Shown here: in pieces, positions 22,501 through 35,100 of the stretch
How the letters are laid out: each line of letters opens with the position of its first letter
How positions within the stretch are numbered: position 1 is the stretch's first letter
Assembly (NCBI RefSeq): GCF_001949145.1
Contig: NW_019091359.1
Location: 2,164,158-2,228,157, forward strand
Length of the DNA stretch: 64,000 nucleotides
Origin: Acanthaster planci
Taxonomy: Eukaryota; Echinodermata; Asteroidea; Valvatida; Acanthasteridae
Direction: 5' to 3'
Position numbers and translations under genes: made by a program
Notes under the pieces: model-generated
What the model was told of the DNA's origin: nothing
Seen by the model: the letters and a program-made list of their open reading frames with translations, nothing else
The model's database searches: none

Positions 22501-25500
22501 AAAATGGGAGTATAACGGCAATTTTCTTTGATGAGGGACAGAGGTGGATTATTTACAAATCTGGGGCCTACATGTACATAAGCTAGGATACTGGGAAGGG
22601 TTTTGCAGAAAAAAGGGTCATTATTTCAGGAAAACTCCACACAGGATTTGGGACGGGGAACAGGGGTTTTCCCCAATACTGAAGTTATCCACCGGCAGTT
22701 TGATTTCCAAGTAGATGTACATAAACTTACCTGTACATGTACAGTACACATCTACATATCTTAATCAAATGTATTTGAGTTGTGATTAAGTTGCGAGTCC
22801 TGTTTAGGACCAATACAAGTGTCATTTTAGCAAAGTCAGCCTACAACATAGACTTCCCAACCTTAATAGATCAACATTTATCACAGCACTTTGGTCTCTT
22901 AACAAGAAGGGAAGGGAATAGCGTGGAGAAAGTCATCGTGCAGGGGAAAGTCAAAGGGAAACACAGATTGGGACACACATATGCTGAAGTGCCCACATCA
23001 AATGAAGACATTCACTGATATGCCAATCAATGTTGCTGGCGGAGAAACCCTGCGTCAACTCTATTGTGTGCACCACCAAGCATCAGCCACGATGAGATCA
23101 ACTGCAGCCCATCTCTGCCGAGTCAGAATTTGTCATTCATGTTTTTGCTCAGAGATGCAGCATAAAAGTGTTCATGATTGCATGTGGCTATTTTGGAAAT
23201 TTAGTCATCAACTTTTTTTGTCTCTCTCTTACATAGTTCCTGCCCTATGAACAGACGAACATCCTGGAACTCATCAAGACAGATAATAAGGTCAGACTTC
23301 CACTTTTCATGATTTTGACTTTTGACTGTTTTGAATTTTTGTCTTTGTTTGTTGTCTTTGATTATCTGCTCGCTGATTTGTTAGTTGGTGCCAGAGTTAA
23401 CAATAATTCTGTATTTCATTGGCTGTTTTTAATTTTTTTATTTACATTTGTTACTTCCTCCTTCAATTGATTTTTGACTTTGTCCAATATTTGCCAAGGC
23501 ATTTCTTGTAAATATTTCATCTGTTCGTCTGAAAAATGGAATTCTTCTTTTGCGGCGGCTTTGCATTTCATTTTCTTACTTTTAAGCAGTGAAAAATTGA
23601 AATTGTTGATTTACATTTTATCTGTAGATCTTCAACAAGGTGATAACAGTTTTTGCCAGCCTGTGCTGTGAGATGAACACGCTGAAACATGAGGTAGGTT
23701 TGTGTTTACGTATTGGCCTTTGCTCTAATCGGGATATTTGTGAAGGATTATCCTCTGAACTGAAATGAAATGCAAAACATGAGATGTTTCTCATATAACA
23801 AGCTTGACAAGGCCAAAGGCTCGGTGGTGTGTTTACCCTCGCAAAAAACATGCGCCCCCCTCGTAGACCTGTAATAAAAAGAGATGTACATTGGGAGTCA
23901 TGTGCCTAAGAAAGACCCTGCAGAGTTGCAGAATTGCGTGCCTGTGACGTTGTTGCAAGCTGAAAATCTTCCTTTTTCCATTTTCTGAAAGCACAAAAAC
24001 CCCAAGAAAATTACTAATGTACATGTATCCTTGTTTGACATGGATTGTATGAATTGCACTTGATTTATGAGGACGTTACTCTGTCCCCACAATGTTTTCA
24101 GTCCTCACAACATCAGTGTTATGACAAATGTGTGTCTCCACAACCACGGAACGAGTACATGTATGTGTGAGCAGGCCTTCACTTAGTTAAAGGGACTACA
24201 TCCATATCTTGTGCTAGGCGAATTAGGAACAAGTTGTGAGGATACTTCTCACTCCCTGCAACGTGTTTGGTCCTCACAAAATTGGTGTAATGACAAGTGT
24301 TTGTCCCCACAACTATGGAACAAGTACATACATGTTTTAACTTTTTTACAGGTGCATTTCACTTTGAGAAATTCTTAGTAAGCCAATTGTGATGCATTCT
24401 TTGATGTTACAGGAGTTCTTGCCAGTTTTGTCTGTCACCCTGTTGGTGGCCGTAGGTGTTATTGCCTCATCCTTTGTAGCAGAAACTTCACTTCCCTTTT
24501 AACCTTTTGGTGTCTCGTTTGTAATTTCATAGGCTGAAATCAAGTTCTACCCCGGTGTCATGTTCTATGGGGAAGGAGGTAAGAGAGTGTCCTTTCACAA
24601 GTATGAATTTGCTTTTGGGTGTGGAAAAATTTTCATTTATTTATTACCATCGGGGAAATACTGCCGACGTGACAGTCCAATTTCTGTGTTTGGTTTCTTT
24701 TATAGTGTACATTAGAATAATTTGTTTATGATGATTGACGATTACATAGAGATAGTGGGACCAGTGCAGGTCCTCGGAACATGAAGCACATATACACGCT
24801 ACAACAGAAATGATCATGTACACAAGGACGATGTATGCATGACAAAAATGACATGCATGACAGGTGCAGTGGGATGACAACCAACAACTTTGGGTTAACA
24901 ATTGATGATTCTCATACCAATTGTTCCAGAGCCTGAGACTGGTCTTGAGGAAGGCGAAGCACAGGTGCAGATGGGTCGTATGATGCCGTTCATGCAGGTA
25001 TGAAAGCAAGGTTCAGCACTTCCGTTTTGAATCTGTTTTAGTCTAAAAAAAACTTCATATATGCATCTGAATATACAGACTAGTAAAAAGAACTAGAGCT
25101 TGACTGGACAGCATTTCTGTCGTCCAGTTACATTTCCCCAAATATGGGAATGAAAACAGAAATATACTCTAGCTGCACTGAGAAAGATCTTGCTGGGATC
25201 CAGAAACACACCCCGTCAAATTATTAGAAAGGGTTTGTTTTCATGTTACATCACTTTAGTAAGCAGCACATCTGATCCCATAGCTTTCTGTGTTGTAATC
25301 AAATGTGAGCTAAGTTTGCACCTGCAGTAAGGAACATTTAGAAAAAGTATTTTGATTTTGTGGTTGTGAAGGTTGAGTCACCGGAGACCTGATTGATTCA
25401 GCAGTTCTGCCTCCTTTCAAGTCTTTCTTTAATTCTTGTCTTGCAGAACTTAAAGTTGTTTTTCCGCCCATTTTTCTAGGAACTGTCCTGTTTCATCAAC

Positions 25501-28500
25501 CGTTGTTATGAAGTCGTCAGGAGCACAGTCCACCAGCTTGCCTCGTTGTACAACAACTCAAAGTAAGTAGCAAAGCTCGCTCTTCATTTTCACACCTGGA
25601 TCACTTCTGTCTGAAACATCAGGATTTGAAAGACGAATTGCCGTCAACATATGAACAGTTCTCCCAAATTTCTTACAGACATGTAATAATAAGTTAAATT
25701 TCTGAAAATTTATAGGATTGTAGTTGTTTCATGAGCACCATGCCAAACAGTGCCTTTTAACTTTGCCAGGAAAAAAAAAGAGAGAATGGCTAATTTGGCC
25801 TTTTGAGTGACATGAATTGTTTGGCGTTAGAAAAGTGGAGTTTTGCATAAGCCTTTCCAACTACTTCCAGTTCACAAACGATGATAAAACGTGTACTTTA
25901 TGAATGCTGAATGAACAGTATGATATAGAAGACCCCTTCTGATAATGGACATTGTTCTGTGTATTCTTCATGTGGGGCACAAGACTTTTAAAATTTGAGT
26001 AATCTTGGAGGTTAGAATAAATCCAATAAATCAAGTGACCATTTCAAAGTGGTAATACAGGCTTTTATCTCAGAACAATGCCCCAGAACTGCTAGTCTAT
26101 TCCAATTGGAAGCATGTTTTCTTCAAATGGAACTTTCCAAATGGAAGGTGTAATTTCTGGGATACCCAAACAATGGAAGAAAATTCACTACCGCCCCCTA
26201 CAATAGAGGTTGTAAAGTGTGAGGCCCCTTATTCCTAAGCATTCTATCTTCATGAATAATACTCCCTTTTTTAAGTGCAACACAATGTTTTGATTTGGTC
26301 ATGGGCGTTTCCTTTCAGAACGGCACCAAAGATTATTGACGTTACCCATGTGCATTTTCAGGTAAGTCTGGCAATGATGAAACTAGAATAGCTAGTTTGA
26401 ATCCTGACATTTATCTGCTTGAATTTATGTTAAATTCTTCAGTCGGAGATGATAAACCAGCATTGTAGACGCACTAGGAATATAGACTTTATTCCCTGTC
26501 TTAAGTTGGCATATTTTGTTGGGCCTGTGCTAACATTAAAGGAAGAAAAATGGCTAATAATTCAGAAATTGTGCAAAGGTTTGATTGTTTCTCTTGAAAA
26601 GAGTGCAGTTGTCTCTGAGTTGAAAGTCCTGAACCAACAGGAGCAGTTTCTGTTTCTGTAAAGTGCAGATCAGAAAGAACGTGCTAAGCTGTTCAGGTTC
26701 ATGCATCACTCAGTATGCGGATTGTGGAAGGTTTTCACTATTTTCCCAATATCGCTTCATCATGTAAAACCCATCCAACTAAGTTATGGCAGTCTGGTTT
26801 GGATTCTGAACTCTTTTCAACTTGTTTTTCTCCCAATTTGATCCTACTTATGACAGACTGTCTACGAACATCTTGGAGATATACTGCGTGTGCTTATCAC
26901 TCTTGATGAGATTGTCGCTAACCAGTCGACTCTCAAAGACCATTGGACGCTCTACAAGAGGTGTGTACAGCCATCCCTCCAATGAGATAAAAGACTGCCA
27001 ACAAATTTGGGCACTCCTATAAACTCAGATGGTGTAACTAACAGTTCAGTTCTAATGTGACCAAATTTGTTGTAATAGTATTTTGCTGTCAGATGGGGAC
27101 TGAGTTTACTCGTATCGATATATTTCTTCAATCATACTGTCGACCAACAATTCTTCAAATCACCTCAAATCTCAGTGTTTGCCTCATGAAACCAGACATT
27201 TAATTTTTGTTGTTTGAGGCACTTATCAATAAAGAAACATTTATTGTGTTTAGAGAAAGGCATCAAGTGTTATTTAAAATAAGTGTGAAATTCTGTACAA
27301 AATAACTTTTACAATCTGACTAATGCCAGTAGTTTACCTATATCCTGAAGTTTTGTAAGCTGCAAAAAAGCTTGGTGCTATTTGAATTTTACTTAAGGTT
27401 TTAAATACAGAATCCCTTTGATTTGTTCTGAGGAAGCAGCACATTGATTCTTTATCCACAAAATTTTTGTAGAATGCTGAAATCTGTTCACCACAACCCC
27501 ACCCGTTTTGGAGTGGAGGAATCCAAACTCCGCCCCTTTGAGAGGCTCCTGATGGGCCTGCAAGGCCAACTTCTGGACGGCATGATATTTCAGGTGGGTG
27601 TGGGTAAATGGTTATTTGGAAGCCTGCAGCTTTTTCTTCTAAGTTGAAGGTTCTTTACACCTATGGGAATAATAAAGTCTATAATATTTGCAGAAATAGC
27701 ACATCTTATTGCATTCATGAATATACATGTGTGTGCACTTAGCATTTTCCTTATTGGTGCAGTAAATCATTTTCAATTTGAAGAATATGTGTTATATATG
27801 TACATGTAAATGGTTAAGCTATATATGAAGAAGGTCTTCAAAGATTGATGCCCCATCTCAGTTTTTTTTTCTCATTTTGTGATGATTCAATGTGCCTTTT
27901 GATGTGCTTTTTTCAGAATTGCGTGGAGCAAGGCTTCGACAACAATAGTGTTCTTGTTTCCAAGAACTCCTTCTTTGCTGAGGAATTTGCCTTCAACATT
28001 CGCAACATGTTCACCCAGGTGGATCCAAAGATTGGTAAGTCAACTGACTGATGCTGAACAATGTCATGAGATCAGTCACAAGACCAGACACATGACCACT
28101 CGCAAGACCAGACACAAGACTAGACACAAAACCAGTCATAAGACCGGACATGAGGCCAGACACAAGACCAGTCACAAGACCAGACACAAGACCGGTCGCA
28201 AGGCCAGACACAAGACCAGTCACATTACCAGTTGCAAGACCAGTCATAAGACCGGACATGAGGTCAGACACAAGACCAGTCACAAGACCAGACACAAGAC
28301 CAGACACAAGACCAGTTACAAGACCAGTCACAAGACCAGACACAAGACCGGTCACAAAGCCAGACACAAGACCAGTCACCAGAAACAGGGTGGACAATGA
28401 CAAAGGAATGCTTTTGTTACAGTTCATTCGAATAGCTTGTGACTTGAATTCAGTGTGTTGGGCTCAGGATGGTCTTGTGGGATCTTAATGGCTTGAAGGG

Positions 28501-29187
28501 ATCTGGACTACAACACTGAGGCTATGTACTAGAAACAAACTCATTTCAAGGAGGCGGGAGGAATAAACTGTATGTCTTGAGAAAACTGCAATCTCCTGTA
28601 ATGATATTAGACGGTGACCAGACTGTCCAATCTTGTCACCGTTGTGTATGGGTGAGATTACAGCCATACATCCCACATGCTTCAATCACTCACTTTATTT
28701 GTGTGAATACAGGTGGATTTGCTATGGCTAACTGTGTGAAAATTATGTGCAGGCAGGACATCATGACCAGCTTTTAACCTGCCATTTATCAAAGTCACCT
28801 GAGTTGTCATCGGCAAAAGCTTCAGCCGCTTTTGTTAAAACAAATGTTATGTGACATAGTTGGAATATGTAGAATGAAGAAAATCAATGATAATCGTTTT
28901 CATTTGCTTATAAAATTAAGTTAATCATGCACACCAGAAATGTATTTAAAGAACTTGAGTTTTCGTGCCCAAGCTCTTGTGACCTTGACACACTGCATAT
29001 AGCAGGTCAAACACTGACGATTTCTAAATGGAAGTGGAACTGTCAACATTTCTGCACAGGAGAGATTAATGAAATCAACCAGCGGCTTCAGTATGTTGGC
29101 ATCTGCGGCCTGTATGTGCTTCACTTCCAGATCTTCCGTGTCATTGACAAGAAGATGTTCAAGTCACTCTGGGATGTCTACCGCAGG
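19550..29187 (+). CDS. WASHC4: WASHC4 N-terminal exons 1-12
   Basis: Starts [20 protein letters not shown], then [67 protein letters not shown] and [15 protein letters not shown]. It continues through [59 protein letters not shown] and [20 protein letters not shown]. These are in the same order and spacing as vertebrate SWIP. The ATG at 19550 is the first in frame and matches the family's short acidic start. Introns here hold a hairpin element, a MITE and a 12-base minisatellite. Confidence 0.95.
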
Positions 29188-32100
29188 GTAAGACACTGCT
29201 TCAAGGCATACCACAGACTCCATAGGCTCTGGTCATGCCAACCTGAGCCGTTTTGACAAACAGTGGTGTTTTCATGTAAACAGGAGTCACTTTGAGCTCC
29301 AGCTATGTTTTGACCATAACCTTTGCAACGCAGTCCTGTTCAGACAATTTGTCAAGCCATTGTTAACTAAGGAGTACTTGAACCAACAATTTTAAATTGC
29401 TTCACAGGTTTTCATTTAACAATAGAGTGACTGATATGCTCATATTCCCTTCATAAAAATATTCAGAAATGTCTTTGATGAGTGACATTTCAAGAAAATT
29501 TTGCCTGCAGCCCTTAATTTTTTCTTCTTCGTGTGTAGTGGGTTTTCACAGCTCCCAGAAAATTGTCACAAGTAATTTGCAAACCACTCCACAAACAGAT
29601 TTTGTCAGATTGAAATTAAAATTGAACATAACATTTTTCAGAGAGCACGGCTTATGATTCATAGCAACAAAAAAGAACAATAGCAATTCTGCCTCCCTTA
29701 AATTGCTGAAAAAATGGAGGTTTGAATACAGAGGATTGTTTCTTCTGTTCAGAGCTCATTCATATAATTATTTTCCCATGGAGTCTTCAGATATTTAATT
29801 TGTCATGAATCTAACAGCTGAGAGAAGCACATAGTTAGGACTCATTGAAAATCTGGCGGCACTCTCACCAGCACGTACATGTACACTTGAGCTTCATCAA
29901 CCGCCACGCCTTTCTCAAAACTTGTCGGTGTTCAACCTGAGCGTACGTCAGCAATATGGTCCCCAGAAACATTTGGCCGAGTGCCAGTATAACAAGAAAT
30001 CCAATGAGAGAATTGAAGGCTATCGTGTTGGGCTGAAGAAACACAGTCACATGGAGGACCACAGCCACCGGCAGCCAAGCGATCACAAATGCGAGGAAGT
30101 TAACGATGAAGTAAATTGTTAATTTGTGGTGCGACCTTGCAGGCTGCAGCCTGACTGGACTAGCCGAGTTGTTTTCCATCGGGGGACGGATGGAACGAAG
30201 GTGGACCAGTAATTGCCTCTCCTGGTTAATTTTTCGCTGTTGCCGTCGGGCAATTCTAATAAGAGCGACCATCAGGCATACAATGGCAGTGATGCATGGA
30301 ATAGCTACAATGTTCATGATGAAAATGGTTGAATATGACACCTTGGAGTTACCATCAAAGAAAATTTTGACTGAAGTGCTTTCATCATCGGTAAAGATCA
30401 TCACTGATGTGTAAATGACCAAGCCGATGATTGCAGATACCGACCATAACACAGCAATGGCAAATGCACACCTTTTGGGTGATGCCAAGCGAATGTATTT
30501 CAGTGGTTGGGAGACCTTTAAGTAACGGTCCGTTGCTATGGCAACTGAATTGATGATAAAGCTGCAGATAGCAAAATACATGTAGGCGCCAAAGGCCCCA
30601 AGGAGCTGCTTGGGTCGTTCTACAGAGAGAGGGGAGAGCATGAATCCTGCCCAGATGCATTGGATGCTGACTAAGAACTCCGAGATGCAGAGGCTTGCCA
30701 GCAGAACGTTGGACACGCTGTGGAGCTGTCTGCAGAGGACTACAGAGGCTACTATCCACAGGTTGATTATCGTGGTGATGGAGCCTATGATACCAGACAC
30801 TAATATAATAAATATAGGCCACAGGCTCCACATAACGTCACGAGTTTGGTTGGAAGATAGTAATGCAGTCTCTGGTTCTGTCAAGTTCGTCATTAAGTGG
30901 CTTTTCAGTGAAGGACTGAAGGGTTCAAACACGAAGAAATAAGGATTGTTTAGCACTCACTGTTGTTCCAAACCAGTGTGTCAGTTCTCAGAATGTTCAA
31001 ATCTGTAGGATGTCAGTTCTTGAGTCTTTGAAAATCTGTGACAAAATTGGTCCAACAGCTCTCCGTAGAAGCTAGAATGAACCAAGCTAAACAAACTTTC
31101 CTTTGCGGAGGATCACGGGCCGTGTCTTCACAACCTCCATGTTAAGCGACACATTTATAAGTTCTGTCAGCTTTTCTTTGCCCCTGAAGAATGCTTCTTG
31201 TACGAAACATATCCTACCAGCTGCAACCTGCTGCCTGTGTAAGGAGAGAGAACATTCAATGTTACGATGCTGTGCAACAGGTGTCTGGGCTGGATGAGTG
31301 GTTTGTCTTGTTGAGAGACACCCCTTTTTCACTATAAAATGTTCATTATAAAATGCATCTAGTCATGAGGTAAATTTTGATGGCGTAATTAGTGGGGCCG
31401 CTCTCAGTAGTCAAATTAATTGGTTTCACTTCCTCCTAAAAGCTTCTTTGATTGCATCCTGTTCTTGAAAGTACTTTAGCTGGTTGGTGTGCCACTGGCA
31501 ATTTGGCTCCTACAGATCAGGAATTTATGTCTTTGGAACAGTCCAATGTGAGTTGTCTGATGTCAGGCAATTGCAAATGAACCTGGTTAATAGCTTTTGT
31601 GCATGTTTGTAATAATTACAGTATTGATGAATGCGAAGTTGGCTGAAGTGATGTGACATCCAGCATTGGATGTATACGACATTATTCATATTCTAGAGAT
31701 TCTACTTGCATGTAGGTTACTTTATAAAGAAATATACATGTACATTCTCGTTAGGGCAGCAGATAAGACATAGAATTTGGAATGCCTGATGCGTAGAGAC
31801 GTTGATGGAAGTCCAGCTTTTAAAGAGATTTCAAAAAAGAATATCAAATAAGAAAATTTGCAAACAAAAAGCACCGAGCAAACAGCTTTTCACAACTGTG
31901 GGATTTACCCTGCTGGAAACTAGCCATTGACTAAATATTTTGGTTTGGGAGATGTTGATTTGTTACACTGGGATTTACCCTGCTGAGGTCCCCTCTCTGA
32001 CATCAAGTAAAGTCATATCTCCATTAGTAAAGCAAGAGATCATAGATTGGAGTCTCATCACTGAAGCATACAAGTTATTACTCTGAGCTGTAAGACAGCA

Positions 32101-35100
32101 GCGAGTATAAGTACTAAAATGAAAACATAGTTAAAGAGCAAAGTTAACAAACAATCATCCCAGTAGCATTGTGGCTAAGTTGTAGGGAATGATATTTGGA
32201 GCAGAAGTCTCCATCAAATTCTTCACTGATTCCGCATGTACCGCTGCTTCATAAAAAAAAGTGCACTTGATAGAGAGTTTGAATACTCTCAGCCCATACA
32301 TGTATCAATTCAAAATCAAAATTTAGCCTTTAGTTGTTAAATTGGACAAGGTTTGTATGCTTGTAAGTGCGCCATGTCCCCGCACATCTAAGTTTGGATA
32401 TTTCAAGAGGCTCCCCAGTTTTCTGAAAGGTTTTGAATTATTACGGGTAGCATAAAACTGACATACGTGTACACAGACTTTTGAGCATAGCAATTTAAAC
32501 AACTGATGCAGGTGGGTGTTGATGAAAGTCAAGCAGTACAACAAAAAGGGAATAGCAGACAAAAGTCAAATAGGAAAAATAACAAAAGATAGAACACTAA
32601 TTAAAAAAAAACTATCACAAATGAGGAAACCCCACCACAGATTCCACCAGGTCAGTGCAGGTTGAAATATAAATTGGACAGAACATTTGGATTTTTCAGA
32701 CAGTAGGGCCTACAGCTTATAATTCTTGGCAACGAAAAAGGAACAAGAAGAATTTTGTCCTCCTTGAATGTCTGCAAAATTGTCAAATTTCCTAAGATTT
32801 TGAATAAGCAGGATGTGTTCTTTCATCCACTTGGTACTCAATCATATGCTCATTTTCCATAGGTTCTTCAGACGTTAATTTTGTTATGAATCTAACCGCT
32901 GAGAGGAGCACATGGTTAGGACTCATTAAAAACTTGCCTGAGACTCTCACTTGCAAGAATACCTGAGCTTCATCAACCGCCACGCCTTCCTCACAACTTG
33001 TCGGTGTTCAGTCTGAGTATATGTCAGCAATATGGTCCCCAGAAACATTTGGCCGAGCACCAGAATTACAAAGACTCTTATGAGGGAATCGAAAGCTATC
33101 GTGTCTGGCTGAAGAAACACAGCAACGTGGATGACTACAGCCACCGGCAGCCAAGCGATTAGAAACACTAGGAAGTTAACGATGAAGTAAACTGTAATTT
33201 TGTGGTGTGACCTTGCAGGCTGCAGCCTGACTGGACTGGCCGAGTTGTTTTCCATCGGGGGACGGATGAAGCGAAGGTGGACCAGCAATTGCCTCTCCTG
33301 ATTAATTTTTTGCTGTTGCCGCCGGGCAATTCTAATAAGAGCGACCATCAGGCATACAATGGCAGTGATGCATGGGAAAGCTACAATATTCATGATATAA
33401 ATTGATAAACGCGACACCTGGGAGTCATTGTCAAAGAAAATTTTCATGGAGGTGGTTTCACCATCGATAAAGATCATCACTGATGTGTACATGACCAAGC
33501 CGATAATTGCAGATACAGACCACAACACAGCAATGACAAATGCGCATCTTCTTGGTAATGCCAAATGAATGTATTTCAATGGACGGGAGACTTTTACGTA
33601 ACGGTCAGTCCCTATGGCAACTAAATTAAAGACAAAACTGCAGGTAACAAAATAAACGTAGGCAATAAAGGCTCCAACGACGTGCTTGCTTTGTTCCGTG
33701 GAGGGAATCGAGTACATGAATCCAGCCCAGATGCATTTGATGCCAGCCAGGAATTCAGAGATGCAGAGGCTTGCCAAAAGAATGTTGGACACGCTGTGGA
33801 GTTGTTTACTGAGAACTATGGAGGCCACTATCCACAGGTTGATTATGCTGGTGATGGAGCCTATGATACCAAATGCTGTGAAAGTAAATATGGGCCACAG
33901 TCCCCACAAGTCTTCTTGAGTCTGGTTGGCAGATGGTGTAGCGTTTTCCAAGATTGTCAAATTCATTGTTAAGCAGTTTTTTTTGTGAGCAAAAATAGAC
34001 AAGGTCAGACACAAGAAATAGAGACTCTTCAGCCGTCACTGTTGTTCCAAAGCACAGTGTCAGTTCGCAGAATGTTCAGATCTGCAGGAGGTCAGCTCAG
34101 GAGCCTTTTAAAAGTTTGTGACCAAATTGGTCAGCCAACTATCAGCAGAAGCTAAACTTAACCAAGCTGAACAAGTCACATCACAGAATGTATCATTGGC
34201 CCTGTGTCCACAGACATACAGTGTACATGTGCGGCAGAGCAACACATTTATAAACAAATACATCTTTGTCACTGCAGAATAGTGCTGTGTGGAAGATATC
34301 TTACCAGCTCCGACCTTCTGCCTGCGTAAGGAGAGAGGATATTCAGTGTTATGATGCAGAACAACAGGCTAATCCATTGACCATGCGTCTTGTCTTGATG
34401 AGAGTCACCCCCTTTCACTATGAAATGCATTTAATCAGGGGATGAATTTTATAGTGAATTATGTGGGGTCACTCTCCGAAATCCACTTACATGTAATTGG
34501 TTTCACTTCCTCCTAAAAGCTCCTATGATAGCATCCTGTTTTTGAAGGTTAGCCCTTCGTGTCACCAGCGATTTGGGTGAGGACTTTATTTCCTGAGGTC
34601 AGTTGGAAGTACATCACCTGATGTGACATACAGGTGCTTACACATGAAACCCTGTTAATGGTTTTGGTGCATGTTTGAATAATTACAGCATTGATGAATG
34701 CAGGGTTGGCTGAACCAGTGTGAAATCTAGCACTCCAGCATGCATCTAGATGTACATGTAGACTATGCATACTACATAATGCGGATTCTACATGCATGTG
34801 GTTTACTCCATGAAGAAGTGTGTCAAATATCAATGAAATATTGTTTGTCTATAGATCATTTAAAACTATGGTGATTTACACGCTCATGGACTGGACATTC
34901 AAACATTCATAAATATTTCATAGAGTGGCGTGTCAAGAAGCTTTGCAGTTTTTTTATTTTTCATGCATTCAAAGGAATCTATTTCATTGGCTGGGAGGCT
35001 TTTAGGTTACGTTACTATGGTGACAGAATAACTTGTTAATAAATTAATGCCCCAAAGACAGTAAATTTTTCTGCCATCAGTGTTGTTCCTAAGCAGTACG

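Noticed and set aside
27948-28488. Several overlapping 110-150 residue open frames on both strands rich in THKTR or SGLVTGL repeats
   Set aside because: They are translations of the 12-base stop-free minisatellite; no family similarity and they cut across a conserved WASHC4 donor.
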